This document shows, piece by piece, positions 9,473 through 18,350 of a stretch of DNA of 64,000 nucleotides. Under the pieces are notes generated by a model that was not told where the DNA came from, ran no database searches, and saw nothing but the letters and a program-made list of their open reading frames with translations. Position numbers and translations under genes: made by a program. This stretch comes from Trichomonas vaginalis G3 (taxonomy: Eukaryota > Parabasalia > Trichomonadida > Trichomonadidae), in NCBI RefSeq assembly GCF_026262505.1, contig NC_067204.1:8589797-8653796 (forward strand). Direction: 5' to 3'. Position 1 is the stretch's first letter; each line of letters begins with the position of its first letter.

Positions 9473-10233
9473 GAACGTTTATTTTTACAGTAGTAAGGTG
9501 AAGTGGTTGGCGGCTTTATAAATATTTAAGGTTAAGTTGGTGTTGTCGTTTGTGTTGTAAAATTTACGTTAACGGTTTTGTAAAGTGTCAAATTCACAAG
9601 TATTGCGTACGGAGGAACGCAGTGCCTCAGTACACGAGATATGTATACTAACTAAAGAGACTATTGATGACTTACTTTCCATCTATGGTGCACAACAGCA
9701 GGGAGGGGATTGGTGGGTTTGGGGAAATTCGCTGAGGCACTAGTGTCCGGATTGTTCGTCAAATAGGTTTCCTTTCCTATAAAGAAATGACACTTTTTTG
9801 GCGGCTTATTGACTCAGAAAAATTTGAGAGTTAACGAATAATTTTGGCGCCAAAAATAATTTCTCTTAATTTATTAAATTTAATATACGCACATCCATAA
9901 GTTATGCTATTTTTTCTATTTATTTTGTTCTAAAATTCTAAATATTTTTTTTCATAACATAAAATATGATGTCTAGTCTCATTTACATAACAACATGCCT
10001 TAGAATAGGTTTTTTATTCTTTTTGGCACTTTAAATTAAGAATAAAAAGATAATTTAAATTGAATATTTGCGATTATTCTCACTAATGCTGCTTCCTCTT
10101 TTATTAGGTAGACAACAAAAAGTTAGCCTTGGACTCCCATATCAGATTTTTGATTGGTTGCGTATATAATGAGCTGGGATTGATAGACGAAAACCCAGTG
10201 AGAAAATTTTTGACGCCCAAAGGCGTCAAAAAT
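9473..10233. other. Non-coding region right of the Maverick
   Basis: No gene is seen. It holds the AACGTTTATTTTTA motif just after the last element gene, two copies of TTGGCGGCTT (about 9513 and 9797), a 10-bp inverted repeat pair (9621/9732), and a perfect palindrome TTTTGGCGCCAAAA (9842-9855). The Maverick terminus should lie here but cannot be fixed without the left end. Confidence 0.5.
9621..9741. repeat. 121-bp interval bounded by 10-bp inverted repeats
   Basis: AGTGCCTCAG (9621-9630) and CTGAGGCACT (9732-9741) are perfect inverted repeats. The interval is more GC-rich than its flanks. No clear target-site duplication is visible, so it may be a small inverted-repeat element or simply a hairpin. 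Confidence 0.35.
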
Positions 10234-10234
10234 T
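10205..10234. repeat. 13-bp hairpin at repeat boundary
   Basis: AATTTTTGACGCC / GGCGTCAAAAATT with a 4-base loop (CAAA). It ends exactly where the 350-bp dispersed repeat begins, so it probably marks a junction. Confidence 0.75.
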
Positions 10235-10583
10235 AGGCGTAAAGCAAAATTTGATATTTCATATGGTTTTATGATAGATAAGCATTATATTCACACTCAT
10301 TATATTCGTAAATTTTGAGGTTTATCCTTCGCTTTTAAGATCATTGAATTTGATTTTTATATAAAATAGTTATATATTAGAAAATAATATGAGTTTATGT
10401 GATATTATTTTTCAGAAGATTTTGTGTTCTTCTTCAAAATTTTATTTTTTTATTAAAAAGAATCTTTACAAAATATACATTTACTTTAATTAATATTTAA
10501 AAACGTGCTCTATCAAAAGTTCCAAAAATTCAATATTTTAGCTTTTCTGAGGTGTCACTTTTGATGAATTTCTGTTTACAACA
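10234..10583. repeat. 350-bp dispersed repeat, copy 1
   Basis: Base for base this copy matches 52425-52774 with about two substitutions (for example at the ATATTC[A/C]CACTC site). It carries an Inr (TCACTTTT) and an ATG near its right end and stops abruptly at TTTACAACA, after which the two loci are unrelated. Copy 2 has an extra inverted left arm that copy 1 lacks. Confidence 0.9.
10555..10566 (+). promoter_or_regulatory. Inr TCACTTTT plus ATG inside the dispersed repeat
   Basis: TCA at 10555-10557 and ATG at 10564 have the spacing of a trichomonad core promoter. The ATG opens only a 10-codon frame, offset from the ankyrin frame that follows. Confidence 0.6.
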
Positions 10584-10687
10584 GCGAGTTTATTGAAACA
10601 CTCGAAAAACTATTTCATGCTAAATCGACTGAATCAATCGAAGATCTTTTAAACTCAATAACAACAAATTTAAATTCGAAATACAAA

Positions 10688-12004
10688 ATGCATACATTTG
10701 ATCTTATTGCTTGCATTCTCCAAGCAATGAAATTTAATTATCGTGCTACAGAACTATACTCAAAATTACTCAATCAAATCTTTTCTTCGCATTCTATTAC
10801 AAAACTTAGGTATGATTGTCTTAACACTTTCTATAATAGTAAGATAATCGAATTTGAGAAGAATTCTAACAAAGTTTATCAAATTGTATTTCATTCAGAA
10901 TTCTTTCCAAAAGAGAATGAACTTGAATACATAATTATGTATGATCAAATTGATAAATTCAGAGATTATATTTCCCAGAAGTCAATTGATAAAATAAAAA
11001 TCGACATCCATAATTTATGGGAACTTTCTCCAATTGAAGCAGCAGCTTATTTTGGATCTGTTAATATCTTCACTTTCCTTCTTTCCTTAGGAAACAAAAT
11101 CACTAAGAGATGCTCGGATTTCTCCTTTATAGGAAATAATACTGATATCATCAATGAATGTCTTAAGACTTCGCAATTTGACATTGATAGTTTCTTCTTC
11201 ATTGTTTCATCGCATAACAATAAATTCCTTGATTACATGTTCCAACGATATATTACTAAATTTGAACCATCTGAAGGAATAATTCATGCTATAATCGAAT
11301 CACAAAACATAAAAGCAATGCTTGTGATGTTTGATAAAGATAAGAATTCAATTGTTCCTTGGTGTGCAGCATTTCCACAATCTTTAGATATTATTAAAAA
11401 CGAAGGTATCGATTTCTCTAAAACAGGACGTGATAAAAGGAATCTTCTTCATTTTGCAGCTTATTATAACAATTTCGACATCTGCAAATTTTTGGTAGAA
11501 TCATCTAAAGTTACTAAAATAAGAATCACAACAAAGAGTAAAGTCGGATTAGCTCCTCTTCATTATGCAGCTAAAAACAAGTCTGATAGTAGAGATATAA
11601 TAGATCTTCTAATTACACATCGTGAAAAAGTGGATACAGTTGATAAATGTGGTAGAACTGCCCTTCACTTGGCTGCACTAAATAATATGACCGAAATTAT
11701 AGAAACTCTTATCAAACTTGGAGCAAATGTTAACTCACCAGATCAGCAAGGTGAAACCCCACTTCATTATGCTGCCTTCAAAAATAATCTTGATTCAATC
11801 AAAGTTCTTATATCGCATGGTGCTCAGGTTAATGCCAGAGATAGATGTGGACTTAATACTTATAATATTGCAAATTCATTTATGGAAAAAGAGGCTGCGG
11901 CTCTTCTAGTTGAATGTGGAGCAGATACAAATTATGCTCATGAAGTTTCTTGGGCAACTTCTACGGTAGATGAAGATGGAAATGAAGTCTTTATGATATA
12001 TTAA
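10688..12004 (+). CDS. DUF3447-type ankyrin repeat protein, probably 5'-truncated
   Basis: The 438-residue product has an N-terminal helical region of the DUF3447 type (through about residue 215, including the ELSPIEAAAYFGSVNIFTFL and SFIGNNTDIINECLK segments) and then about five ankyrin repeats (RNLLHFAAYY, LAPLHYAAKN, GRTALHLAAL, GETPLHYAAF, GLNTYNIANS). Ankyrin repeats mediate protein binding; the partners are unknown. The frame is open upstream of the first ATG to 10568 and reads coding-like sequence there (EFIETLEKLFHAKSTESIED), so the original start has been lost where the 350-bp repeat joins. Translation may begin at 10688, or the gene may be a fragment. Confidence 0.75.
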   Translation: MHTFDLIACILQAMKFNYRATELYSKLLNQIFSSHSITKLRYDCLNTFYNSKIIEFEKNSNKVYQIVFHSEFFPKENELEYIIMYDQIDKFRDYISQKSIDKIKIDIHNLWELSPIEAAAYFGSVNIFTFLLSLGNKITKRCSDFSFIGNNTDIINECLKTSQFDIDSFFFIVSSHNNKFLDYMFQRYITKFEPSEGIIHAIIESQNIKAMLVMFDKDKNSIVPWCAAFPQSLDIIKNEGIDFSKTGRDKRNLLHFAAYYNNFDICKFLVESSKVTKIRITTKSKVGLAPLHYAAKNKSDSRDIIDLLITHREKVDTVDKCGRTALHLAALNNMTEIIETLIKLGANVNSPDQQGETPLHYAAFKNNLDSIKVLISHGAQVNARDRCGLNTYNIANSFMEKEAAALLVECGADTNYAHEVSWATSTVDEDGNEVFMIY

Positions 12005-12109
12005 TAAAAACCTATCCTCTAATATAATAAAATTAATTTATTATAAGACACAGAATACATTATTTAGCTTCGATATGAGTGTCTATCAGTCTTCAAGTTA
12101 TTTCCATGT

Positions 12110-12866
12110 AAAGATTTGTTCCATATTAAGTTCTGTCAAAATGTAAGCTATTCAATTCTATCGTCGGGGAAAGTATCACAAATCTATCAATTTTTTTGTA
12201 AAAGTATACAAAAACATATGGTGTTCAATTAGTTTATAATAATATAAATATTAAGATTATCCAAAATAAGAAAAACTAGGTTTTGAGAACACTTTTGAGA
12301 TGATAATCAAAATATTTTGATTGAAAAATAATATATTATTTATCAGATATAGAATGGATTTTTTCAAATTTAAAAATTCTGAAAAATAAACAGTTTTGTA
12401 AAGTAAAAAAAATGAACGAAAACTCGAGATCTCGTATTCCAAATGAATGGGTAAGATATATGTATGAAAAACTTGAAAGTGGTGAGTAAGGATGTCAATT
12501 TGGAAGAAAAGTGAGAAAATTTTGATTGTGAACTCATCTCTAATATTTTGGCTCCTTAATATATTTGAATCATGATCTTTGAGAAGAGTTCTCAAAAGTA
12601 TTCACAAAAGCTATTTTTCCTTGAAATTTAAAAATCCTGTTTATCATATATTACCGAATTCAATTCCCTACATATTTCAAAATATTCTATGAACATTTCA
12701 ATTTTTGAAAAAAACATATTTTTTCCAAATATATTTATTATCATATTTCTAATAATATTTCCTAAAGCGTCACTTTTTACTTCCTCGACGATTATTTCCC
12801 TCTCAAAAAATTCAATAGCTTACATTTTGACAGAACTTAATATGAAACAGATTAAACTCTAAAGAA
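12110..12866. repeat. Approx. 750-bp element with 31-bp perfect inverted arms
   Basis: CATATTAAGTTCTGTCAAAA... at 12122-12152 is the exact reverse complement of 12814-12844 over 31 bp. Weaker similarity extends inward, with ATCGTCGGGGAAAGTAT (12159-12175) facing a related sequence near 12775-12795. No transposase is encoded, so it looks like a non-autonomous inverted-repeat element. A target-site duplication is not evident. Confidence 0.65.
12268..12622. repeat. Nested 355-bp inverted repeat
   Basis: Left arm AAGAAAAACTAGGTTTTG... (12268-12300) and right arm (12590-12622, reverse complement) agree at 28 of 33 positions. A relative of the left arm occurs at about 52249-52277, close to the large palindrome there, so this end sequence belongs to a dispersed family. 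Confidence 0.55.
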
Positions 12867-13194
12867 TTGCAGGAATGCCTACTTTGCATTTGGTAAAACT
12901 TTCAAAATAAAACATAGATAACTTGGACAATAAATATTTGGTGGAACAAGTTTTAACAACAACAACAACAGAGAATATGATAACACTTTTTTGTGTTTCA
13001 AATAATTATCTCAATAACTTTTAAGTGCAGATAATAATATGATTAAAAATTATAATAGTTGCAAATAATGAATCATGATTATCAAACATAAGAGATTATG
13101 ATAAAAAAAATAATAATTCAATATTCAAAGAGGAATTTAAATGTTATAAAATCAAAGCAAGAATAAATTTGAATGAAATTGGGATGTTTTACAA

Positions 13195-13854
13195 TCAAGA
13201 CTCAACATTAAATATAATAATAAAAAGAAATTTAAAAATTGAAGGTCGATAAGCGTAAGCAATATTCGAGCATTTTGTGTCAATAAAAGGATAGAAATCA
13301 AGCCATGAAATATATAATCCGTGAAATTCTTCCCCTTCCGCAAAATCTATCGATCGAAGACGAAAAAATTGGAAGTATCTTGGTTTGTCAAATCTATATT
13401 CTGTAGTTTGGATAGTATCTGATATTCTTGTTGAATTATATTCTTGAAATAATGTTAAATAATTTGATCCATCTTCAGAAAAATCTAAGGAATATGATGG
13501 CCTATGTTCAGTCCATCTATATGTTAATGGTAGGTCAGCATTTGTTCCTCGCATAATCATTCCTTGTATTAAGTACGGCTTCTTGAAATCAATTTGTAGA
13601 TAATCCCCTGGATTTGTATATAATGACCAAGAATTCGAATCATTTCGATTGCAGACATATTGATAATTTTCATTTGTGTGATCAAATTGATATTGTTTTT
13701 GAGAAATTGAAATTGCATCTTTTGCAAGTCTTGGGCCATAGATTTTTAGGAGTTGTTTGCAAATTGCAAACTCTCGATAGTCTCTTATGAAATTATATTG
13801 AACAATGTTTCTTTGAATTATGTCAAAAAAAATTGAATTCTGTGGAACCCTCTT
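13195..13854 (-). pseudogene. F5/8 type C (discoidin-like) protein, 5'-truncated
   Basis: The minus strand is open from 13854 down to 13195 (about 220 codons) but has no ATG before residue 99 of that frame. The sequence carries discoidin-like features: NSWSLYTNPGDYLQIDFKKP, then a segment with YSLDFSEDGSNY, then FQFFRLRS near the end. Trichomonads have a family of F5/8 type C domain proteins, often behind a BTB-like N-terminus, and the upstream part (QLLKIYGPRLAKDAI) looks like a remnant of such a region. The 5' part runs into the DLDH gene on the other strand, so the gene was cut by a rearrangement. It is probably not functional. Confidence 0.55.
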
Positions 13855-15245
13855 TTACTCAAAATCCTGACCTTTTGATCATTGGAGGAGGTCCAGGTGG
13901 ATATGCGACAGCTATTCGTGGTGCTAAGCTTGGATTAAAGACAGTTTGTGTTGAAAAAGAAAAGTTAATGGGAGGAACTTGCCTGCGAGAGGGTTGTATT
14001 CCATCCAAATTCTTCTTAAATATGTCTCATAAAGTTTATGAAGCTAATCATGAATTTGAGAACTTCGGAATCAAAGTTCCTGGAGATGTTACAGTTGATA
14101 TGGCTCTTGCGCAGCAGAAAAAGAATGATATCCTTGAGGAATTATCATCTGGTATCGAAGATCTTATTGAGCGTGCTGGTGGTGATCTTGTCCATGGTAC
14201 AGCAATAATTAATTCAAAGAATGATATATCTGTTACACTAGAAGATGGCAAAACCATTACCTACAATCCAAAGAATCTTCTTATAGCTACAGGAACTGAT
14301 AAATGGTTCCCTAAAACATTCCCAGTAGATGAAGAAATAATTGCGACGTCACAAGGAGTCCTAAATTGGAAAGAGATACCAAAAACGCTTACAGTTGTAG
14401 GTGGCGGTATTATTGGTCTCGAGCTTGGCAGTATTTTCCATTCATTAGGATCTAAAGTTACAATTGTGGACATGGCGCCCACAATTGGTGGCCCTTCTGT
14501 AGATCCATCGATTGGTCGCTTCATGCAGGATATTCTTGAGAAACGTGGAATGGAGTTTGTCCTTGGAAAAGGTGTTGATTCATGCACAAAAACAGAAAAT
14601 GGCGTCGAAGTTGTTATCGGAGACCAGAAATTACAATCAGAACGTGCTTTGATAGCTATTGGTCGCCGGTTACATCTCGATGGTTTCGGACTAGAAAAAT
14701 TAAATCTCAAACGTCTCAAAAATGGACTTATAGAAGTCAACGACAGATTTGAAACCTCAGAAAAGAACGTTTACGCTATCGGAGACATCGTTCCAGGCCC
14801 GCAACTCGCTCAGAAAGCCGAAGAAGAAGGAATTGCATGCGTAGAAATGCTTGCTGGACTAGAATCTTCATACAATCCAAACGTAATTCCTTCCGTTATA
14901 TACACTAATCCCGAAATTGCCACGGTTGGCCTCACCGAGAACAATGCGGCCAAACAAGCTCTCAAAATTAAAGTGGGGATGTTCCCCTATTCTGCAAATT
15001 CAAGGGCTAGAATCATTTGTGATCCAACAGGGTTCGTAAAGTTTGTTTGTGGAGAGGATGGAACTGTTCTTGGAATGCAGATTGTTGGTCCTAACGCTGG
15101 AGAAGCGATAATGGAAGGAGCAATTGCAATTAGAAACAAATTGAAGATTGATGCAATTGCTGAGACATGCCATCCTCATCCTACACTATCTGAAGCTGTT
15201 TTGGAAGCTGCCAAAACTATTATTTCTAAGACAATTCATATTTAA
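13833..15245 (+). CDS. Dihydrolipoamide dehydrogenase; start codon uncertain
   Basis: The product is a flavin disulfide reductase of about 470 residues that reoxidises dihydrolipoyl groups with NAD+. In trichomonads this is the hydrogenosomal L-protein, acting with glycine-cleavage H protein. Visible: the FAD-binding IIGGGPGGYATAIRGA, the redox disulfide CLREGC in GGTCLREGCIPSK, the NAD-binding VVGGGIIGLELGS, YAIGDIVPG, and the C-terminal catalytic HPHPTLSEA. The frame has no ATG before residue 46, and position 13833 is TTG. An ATG at 13820 would be in frame if the run of eight A at 13825-13832 were one base shorter. Either a real frameshift, a sequencing error or a non-AUG start is possible. 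The 5' leader overlaps the truncated F5/8 gene. Confidence 0.85.
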   Translation: MNSVEPSFTQNPDLLIIGGGPGGYATAIRGAKLGLKTVCVEKEKLMGGTCLREGCIPSKFFLNMSHKVYEANHEFENFGIKVPGDVTVDMALAQQKKNDILEELSSGIEDLIERAGGDLVHGTAIINSKNDISVTLEDGKTITYNPKNLLIATGTDKWFPKTFPVDEEIIATSQGVLNWKEIPKTLTVVGGGIIGLELGSIFHSLGSKVTIVDMAPTIGGPSVDPSIGRFMQDILEKRGMEFVLGKGVDSCTKTENGVEVVIGDQKLQSERALIAIGRRLHLDGFGLEKLNLKRLKNGLIEVNDRFETSEKNVYAIGDIVPGPQLAQKAEEEGIACVEMLAGLESSYNPNVIPSVIYTNPEIATVGLTENNAAKQALKIKVGMFPYSANSRARIICDPTGFVKFVCGEDGTVLGMQIVGPNAGEAIMEGAIAIRNKLKIDAIAETCHPHPTLSEAVLEAAKTIISKTIHI

Positions 15246-16017
15246 TTTCTTGAATTTAAAATATTTGTATGTTTATGCGTGATATTGAATCCAAATATAT
15301 TTTCCATGTTGAGATATTAATGTTCATCTATACAAGTTAATATTTCTGAGTTAATAAAATTGAAAATTTTAATTCAGATAATCGTATTTTCGGATTACTT
15401 CAAATCTATTCTTAAGTCTTGAATTTTTAAGTTATTTAACAAAATCATCTGACGATATAGGGAAAAAAATGAAAAATTTACAAACGAAATCGATGTTTAT
15501 CTGCATAGTTCAAGGGATTACGATATCGTATAACAACAGAATCTATAAAAAGTGCCTATGTTCGGATTTTCGGAATTTGTTGCTAATTTTATGAAGTTGG
15601 AGAAATTTTGTCGTAAAAAAATATTCCCACAAAAATAGATTTTTTGAATGTTTTGCAAATTTAATATCACTGCGATGCAAATATTTAAGATGGCGATTTA
15701 ACTTTTCAAAAAATTTTGGCCAAATTTTGAAATTTCAATGATAAAGGCGGCCGTTGAGGATTGTACTAAGCTCAGCATTGGATACCGGCCTTTTTATAGC
15801 TAAGTGGTCGATGATGGTATTGAAAGTTTTGTTCATTTCTCCAAAGATGAAAGAAAAAAAAAGACAGTCAATTTAATAATTTTTTAATATTCGTACTGAG
15901 TAAATTATAGTACAACCAAAAATAGTAAATTATATTTGTTTGATAGATAAAATATCTGGACGATGCAAACCGATAGTGCGGTTTTTGTATGCCCCCCATT
16001 TTGCAAAAAGATATCTG
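15246..16017. other. Intergenic region with one GC-rich hairpin
   Basis: No gene is seen. At 15749-15790, GGCCG-TTGAG pairs with CTCAG and CGGCC and is followed by TTTTT (15791-15795), the shape of a Pol III-type terminator or small RNA end. AAATTTTGG-like Sm-site strings lie 30-40 bp upstream. I could not match it to U1, U2, U4, U5 or U6 signatures. Confidence 0.4.
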
Positions 16018-16734
16018 ATGTCTGAGCAACCTTCATTCCCATGGGCTTCACAGATGATTGAAATCAAGGCAAGAAATGGACAATGGTCTGTCCATGTTTA
16101 CGAGCCTTTAATCAAGCACCGTTGGCAATTCTATGCCCGCGAAAAAGCACAGGCTCTTCAGAAGCTTCAGATGCTTCCACATAACACAATTCAAGCAATT
16201 CTTGAGCACCTTTACGCAAATACCCCAGTCGCCAGAACAAATCTTCCAGCTTTCAAGACATGCAAAGTTGTTGACTCAATTCCTTTCGAATCAACATATC
16301 ATCGCGATATGATGCAACTCCTCGATGATGAATCATCATGGGACTTTGCTTTAATTCCACGTGATTCCGAAGATCGCGTCAACGTTCATCGTTTCATGCT
16401 CTATGCTCGTTCCGGCTTCTTCCGCTCACAGTTTGAAACTAACTCAACAATGCTTCAGTTCCGTGATCCAAATATGTGCAAGGCAGCTCTTGAAATGTTC
16501 GCTGGCTATATCTATACTGGCAGACTCGACCCAACAGATGCTGTTGCTCTTGTCGATCTCTTCGGAGCTGGCAAGAACTATCAGCTTCGCGATCCTCTCG
16601 AAATTGATTTCCTTGCTATGAACAACCTTCAGAAGCTCTTAACACCACAAAATGCCGCTGAAGTTAAGGCTCGCGCTGAAGAAAGAAAGCTCCAGGAAGT
16701 TATCAATCTTGTCCAGGACTACTATCCTTGCTAA
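16018..16734 (+). CDS. BTB/POZ domain protein, 238 aa
   Basis: The ATG at 16018 (MSEQPSFPWASQ) is preferred over the upstream TTG frame. The first 100 residues are a helical N-terminal region with no clear family. Residues about 110-200 form a BTB/POZ fold: SSWDFALIPRDSEDRVNVHRFMLYARSGFFRSQF, then the AALEMFAGYIYTGRLDPTDAVALVDLFGAGKNYQL segment. BTB domains dimerise and recruit Cullin-3 or other partners. No BACK or Kelch domain follows. A weak Inr-like CCATTTTG lies 28 bp upstream. Codon use (GCT, CTC, CGC) is richer in GC than that of the ankyrin genes, consistent with good expression. Confidence 0.8.
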   Translation: MSEQPSFPWASQMIEIKARNGQWSVHVYEPLIKHRWQFYAREKAQALQKLQMLPHNTIQAILEHLYANTPVARTNLPAFKTCKVVDSIPFESTYHRDMMQLLDDESSWDFALIPRDSEDRVNVHRFMLYARSGFFRSQFETNSTMLQFRDPNMCKAALEMFAGYIYTGRLDPTDAVALVDLFGAGKNYQLRDPLEIDFLAMNNLQKLLTPQNAAEVKARAEERKLQEVINLVQDYYPC

Positions 16735-17063
16735 AAATCCGAAATATTTTTTTACAAAATACCCCCGTACATTTCTTATAATTATTTTAAAATATTTTCA
16801 TATTACCTTCTACTTTTTCGATTAAAAGGTCGCCTTGGCCAATATGAAACGTTATATTTTTTTCAAAATTTTTTCCATCGAAAGCAAGTTTTACTAATAT
16901 AGATGAATTTTGTTTGTATACATTTCAAAAATTTATTCTATTCTTTGCTAAAAATGTAAAAAAAAGACAGAATCTATCAAAATCTAAAAAATGTCTAAGT
17001 TTATATGTCTAATATAGATTTTTATAAGTAACAAAATAGATACAGAATGGTAAATCATCATTC
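16735..17063. other. Intergenic spacer between convergent genes
   Basis: AT-rich; I see no gene, repeat or structured element. Confidence 0.6.
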
Positions 17064-18350
17064 TCAATTAGATAAAACCTGGAGTATTAAATCTTGGTAT
17101 TCAGAGTCTTCCTCTTCTTCATTAATCTCTTCATCTGCAATATCTTCGGCTATATTCTCAAGTTTATTTCGAAAATCTTGGTTAATTTCAGTCACAATTC
17201 GTAAATAAACTTTGTAAAGTTGATTTTGGTATTTTGTGACTTCATGCATTTCAATTAGGATTTCTTGGAACTCTTCTGTCATGAATGAGCCAAAATCTGA
17301 TTTTGGTAAGTTGAGAAGACAAATTATGATAAAAAACTTACATACATCCTTAGAATCGAACTCCAAGCTCGAATAATATTGTGGAATTTCTACTAATATT
17401 GGGATTAAATCATGAACAAAATTTTTTGTTTCAAAATTAATCATTAGTTCAATAAAGAACTGTAGTATATATTGTGGTTGTATTTTTTCATTCCATAGGA
17501 TCATCAGATTTGCAATAAATGGATCATAATCAATATTTATTTTTCCCGGCAAATTTGTAATAAATGGAATGCAAACATCAGAATACTCTTGCTGCATCAT
17601 TGTTTTTAATATGAAATCGATGATTATTTGATTGTTTTCAAGTTGGGATTTGACATAATCTGAAAAATCTACTGAAAACAATGTACTTAATGAATAAATA
17701 TAATTTTCTGGGTTTTGTACATGATCGAACTGAATTGTCATGGTTATTATCTGAAGAAATTGCAAAATATAGTTATCTGTGCTATTTTCAGAGATATTAG
17801 AAGAAAAAAATCTGAGATAATGTTCTTCAGTTCCTTGTTGAGTGATCCAGTACTTTAAAGATGAAAAATAGTCGATTTTTTCAAAATATTCGATAGCATC
17901 TGGATAATTTTCTGATATTTCTGTAATTAGGTCAAATATTTCAATAAATGTAAGTACATTCTCTCCATTTTCAAATGCTGAACTTATCTCATCGAAGATT
18001 CCGATTACAACAAGAAAATTAAAGCTTTCTGCATTTGAAATTAATATTTTTAGTGTAGCAAAGAACTCTTTCATCGGTTCAGAATCATTAAAAAAGTTTT
18101 CGTGCATAAATTTAGTGAATTCTTGTACAAATATTTCTGGTAAAAAAGATATGTTTGGAAATGAGTCAATATCACTTTGAATCTTGCTATTAAACAGTTT
18201 TATTGCATTGGTTAGCATTTCTCTTGAAACAGTTAAAAATTTTAATTGAGTTGCAAAACTTTCAAATAGATAATAGTCTTTTTGGGCATCTAGTTGTGTG
18301 TTTTCTATATCTCTTTGTGTATTAGTATCGATATTTTCTTTATATTCCAT
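17064..18350 (-). CDS. Helical ARM/HEAT-like protein, 428 aa
   Basis: An intact ATG frame encodes an almost wholly helical protein with repeated amphipathic pairs of about 40 residues, acidic overall, ending in a Glu-rich tail (ADEEINEEEEDSEYQ). The pattern suggests an armadillo or HEAT alpha-solenoid. The gene at 48487-50037 has the same general build, and both may belong to the large family of divergent ARM-type proteins in trichomonads. There is no signal peptide or transmembrane segment. Specific function unknown; the fold assignment is inference from helix periodicity. Confidence 0.6.
   Translation of the reverse strand: MEYKENIDTNTQRDIENTQLDAQKDYYLFESFATQLKFLTVSREMLTNAIKLFNSKIQSDIDSFPNISFLPEIFVQEFTKFMHENFFNDSEPMKEFFATLKILISNAESFNFLVVIGIFDEISSAFENGENVLTFIEIFDLITEISENYPDAIEYFEKIDYFSSLKYWITQQGTEEHYLRFFSSNISENSTDNYILQFLQIITMTIQFDHVQNPENYIYSLSTLFSVDFSDYVKSQLENNQIIIDFILKTMMQQEYSDVCIPFITNLPGKINIDYDPFIANLMILWNEKIQPQYILQFFIELMINFETKNFVHDLIPILVEIPQYYSSLEFDSKDVCKFFIIICLLNLPKSDFGSFMTEEFQEILIEMHEVTKYQNQLYKVYLRIVTEINQDFRNKLENIAEDIADEEINEEEEDSEYQDLILQVLSN

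Larger units (their letters stand above)
1..9500. mobile_element. Decayed Maverick/Polinton element (right part)
   Basis: The stretch holds a tightly packed set of virus-like genes: a KilA-N domain protein, a protein-primed family B DNA polymerase, a capsid-like gene and several small genes. Spacers are short and carry recurring palindromes and T-rich motifs. This gene set is typical of the large Maverick elements abundant in Trichomonas. Integrase, packaging ATPase and protease are not seen and would lie left of the window. Almost every gene is broken, so the copy is dead. The left terminus is outside the window, so terminal inverted repeats cannot be paired; the right boundary near 9.5 kb is inferred from the last gene. 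Confidence 0.8.
12005..13194. other. Non-coding region with nested inverted-repeat elements
   Basis: No gene is supported; frames here are low-complexity. The region is taken up by the two nested inverted repeats described separately, an orphan Inr-like TCACTTTTTACTTC near 12771, and an (AAC)5 run at 12955-12969. Confidence 0.6.

Noticed and set aside
12257-12595. 112-codon minus-strand frame as a transposase of the 12-kb element
   Set aside because: Phe/Ile/Leu-rich low-complexity translation with no catalytic motif; it coincides with AT-rich DNA between inverted repeats.
14261-14740. 159-codon minus-strand frame opposite DLDH
   Set aside because: Antisense shadow of the dehydrogenase; Ser/Pro/Arg-rich with no domain.
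15540-15800. U5-like snRNA from a GCCTTTTTAT string
   Set aside because: The loop sequence is not the conserved one and the flanking stems of U5 could not be drawn; reported only as an unassigned hairpin.
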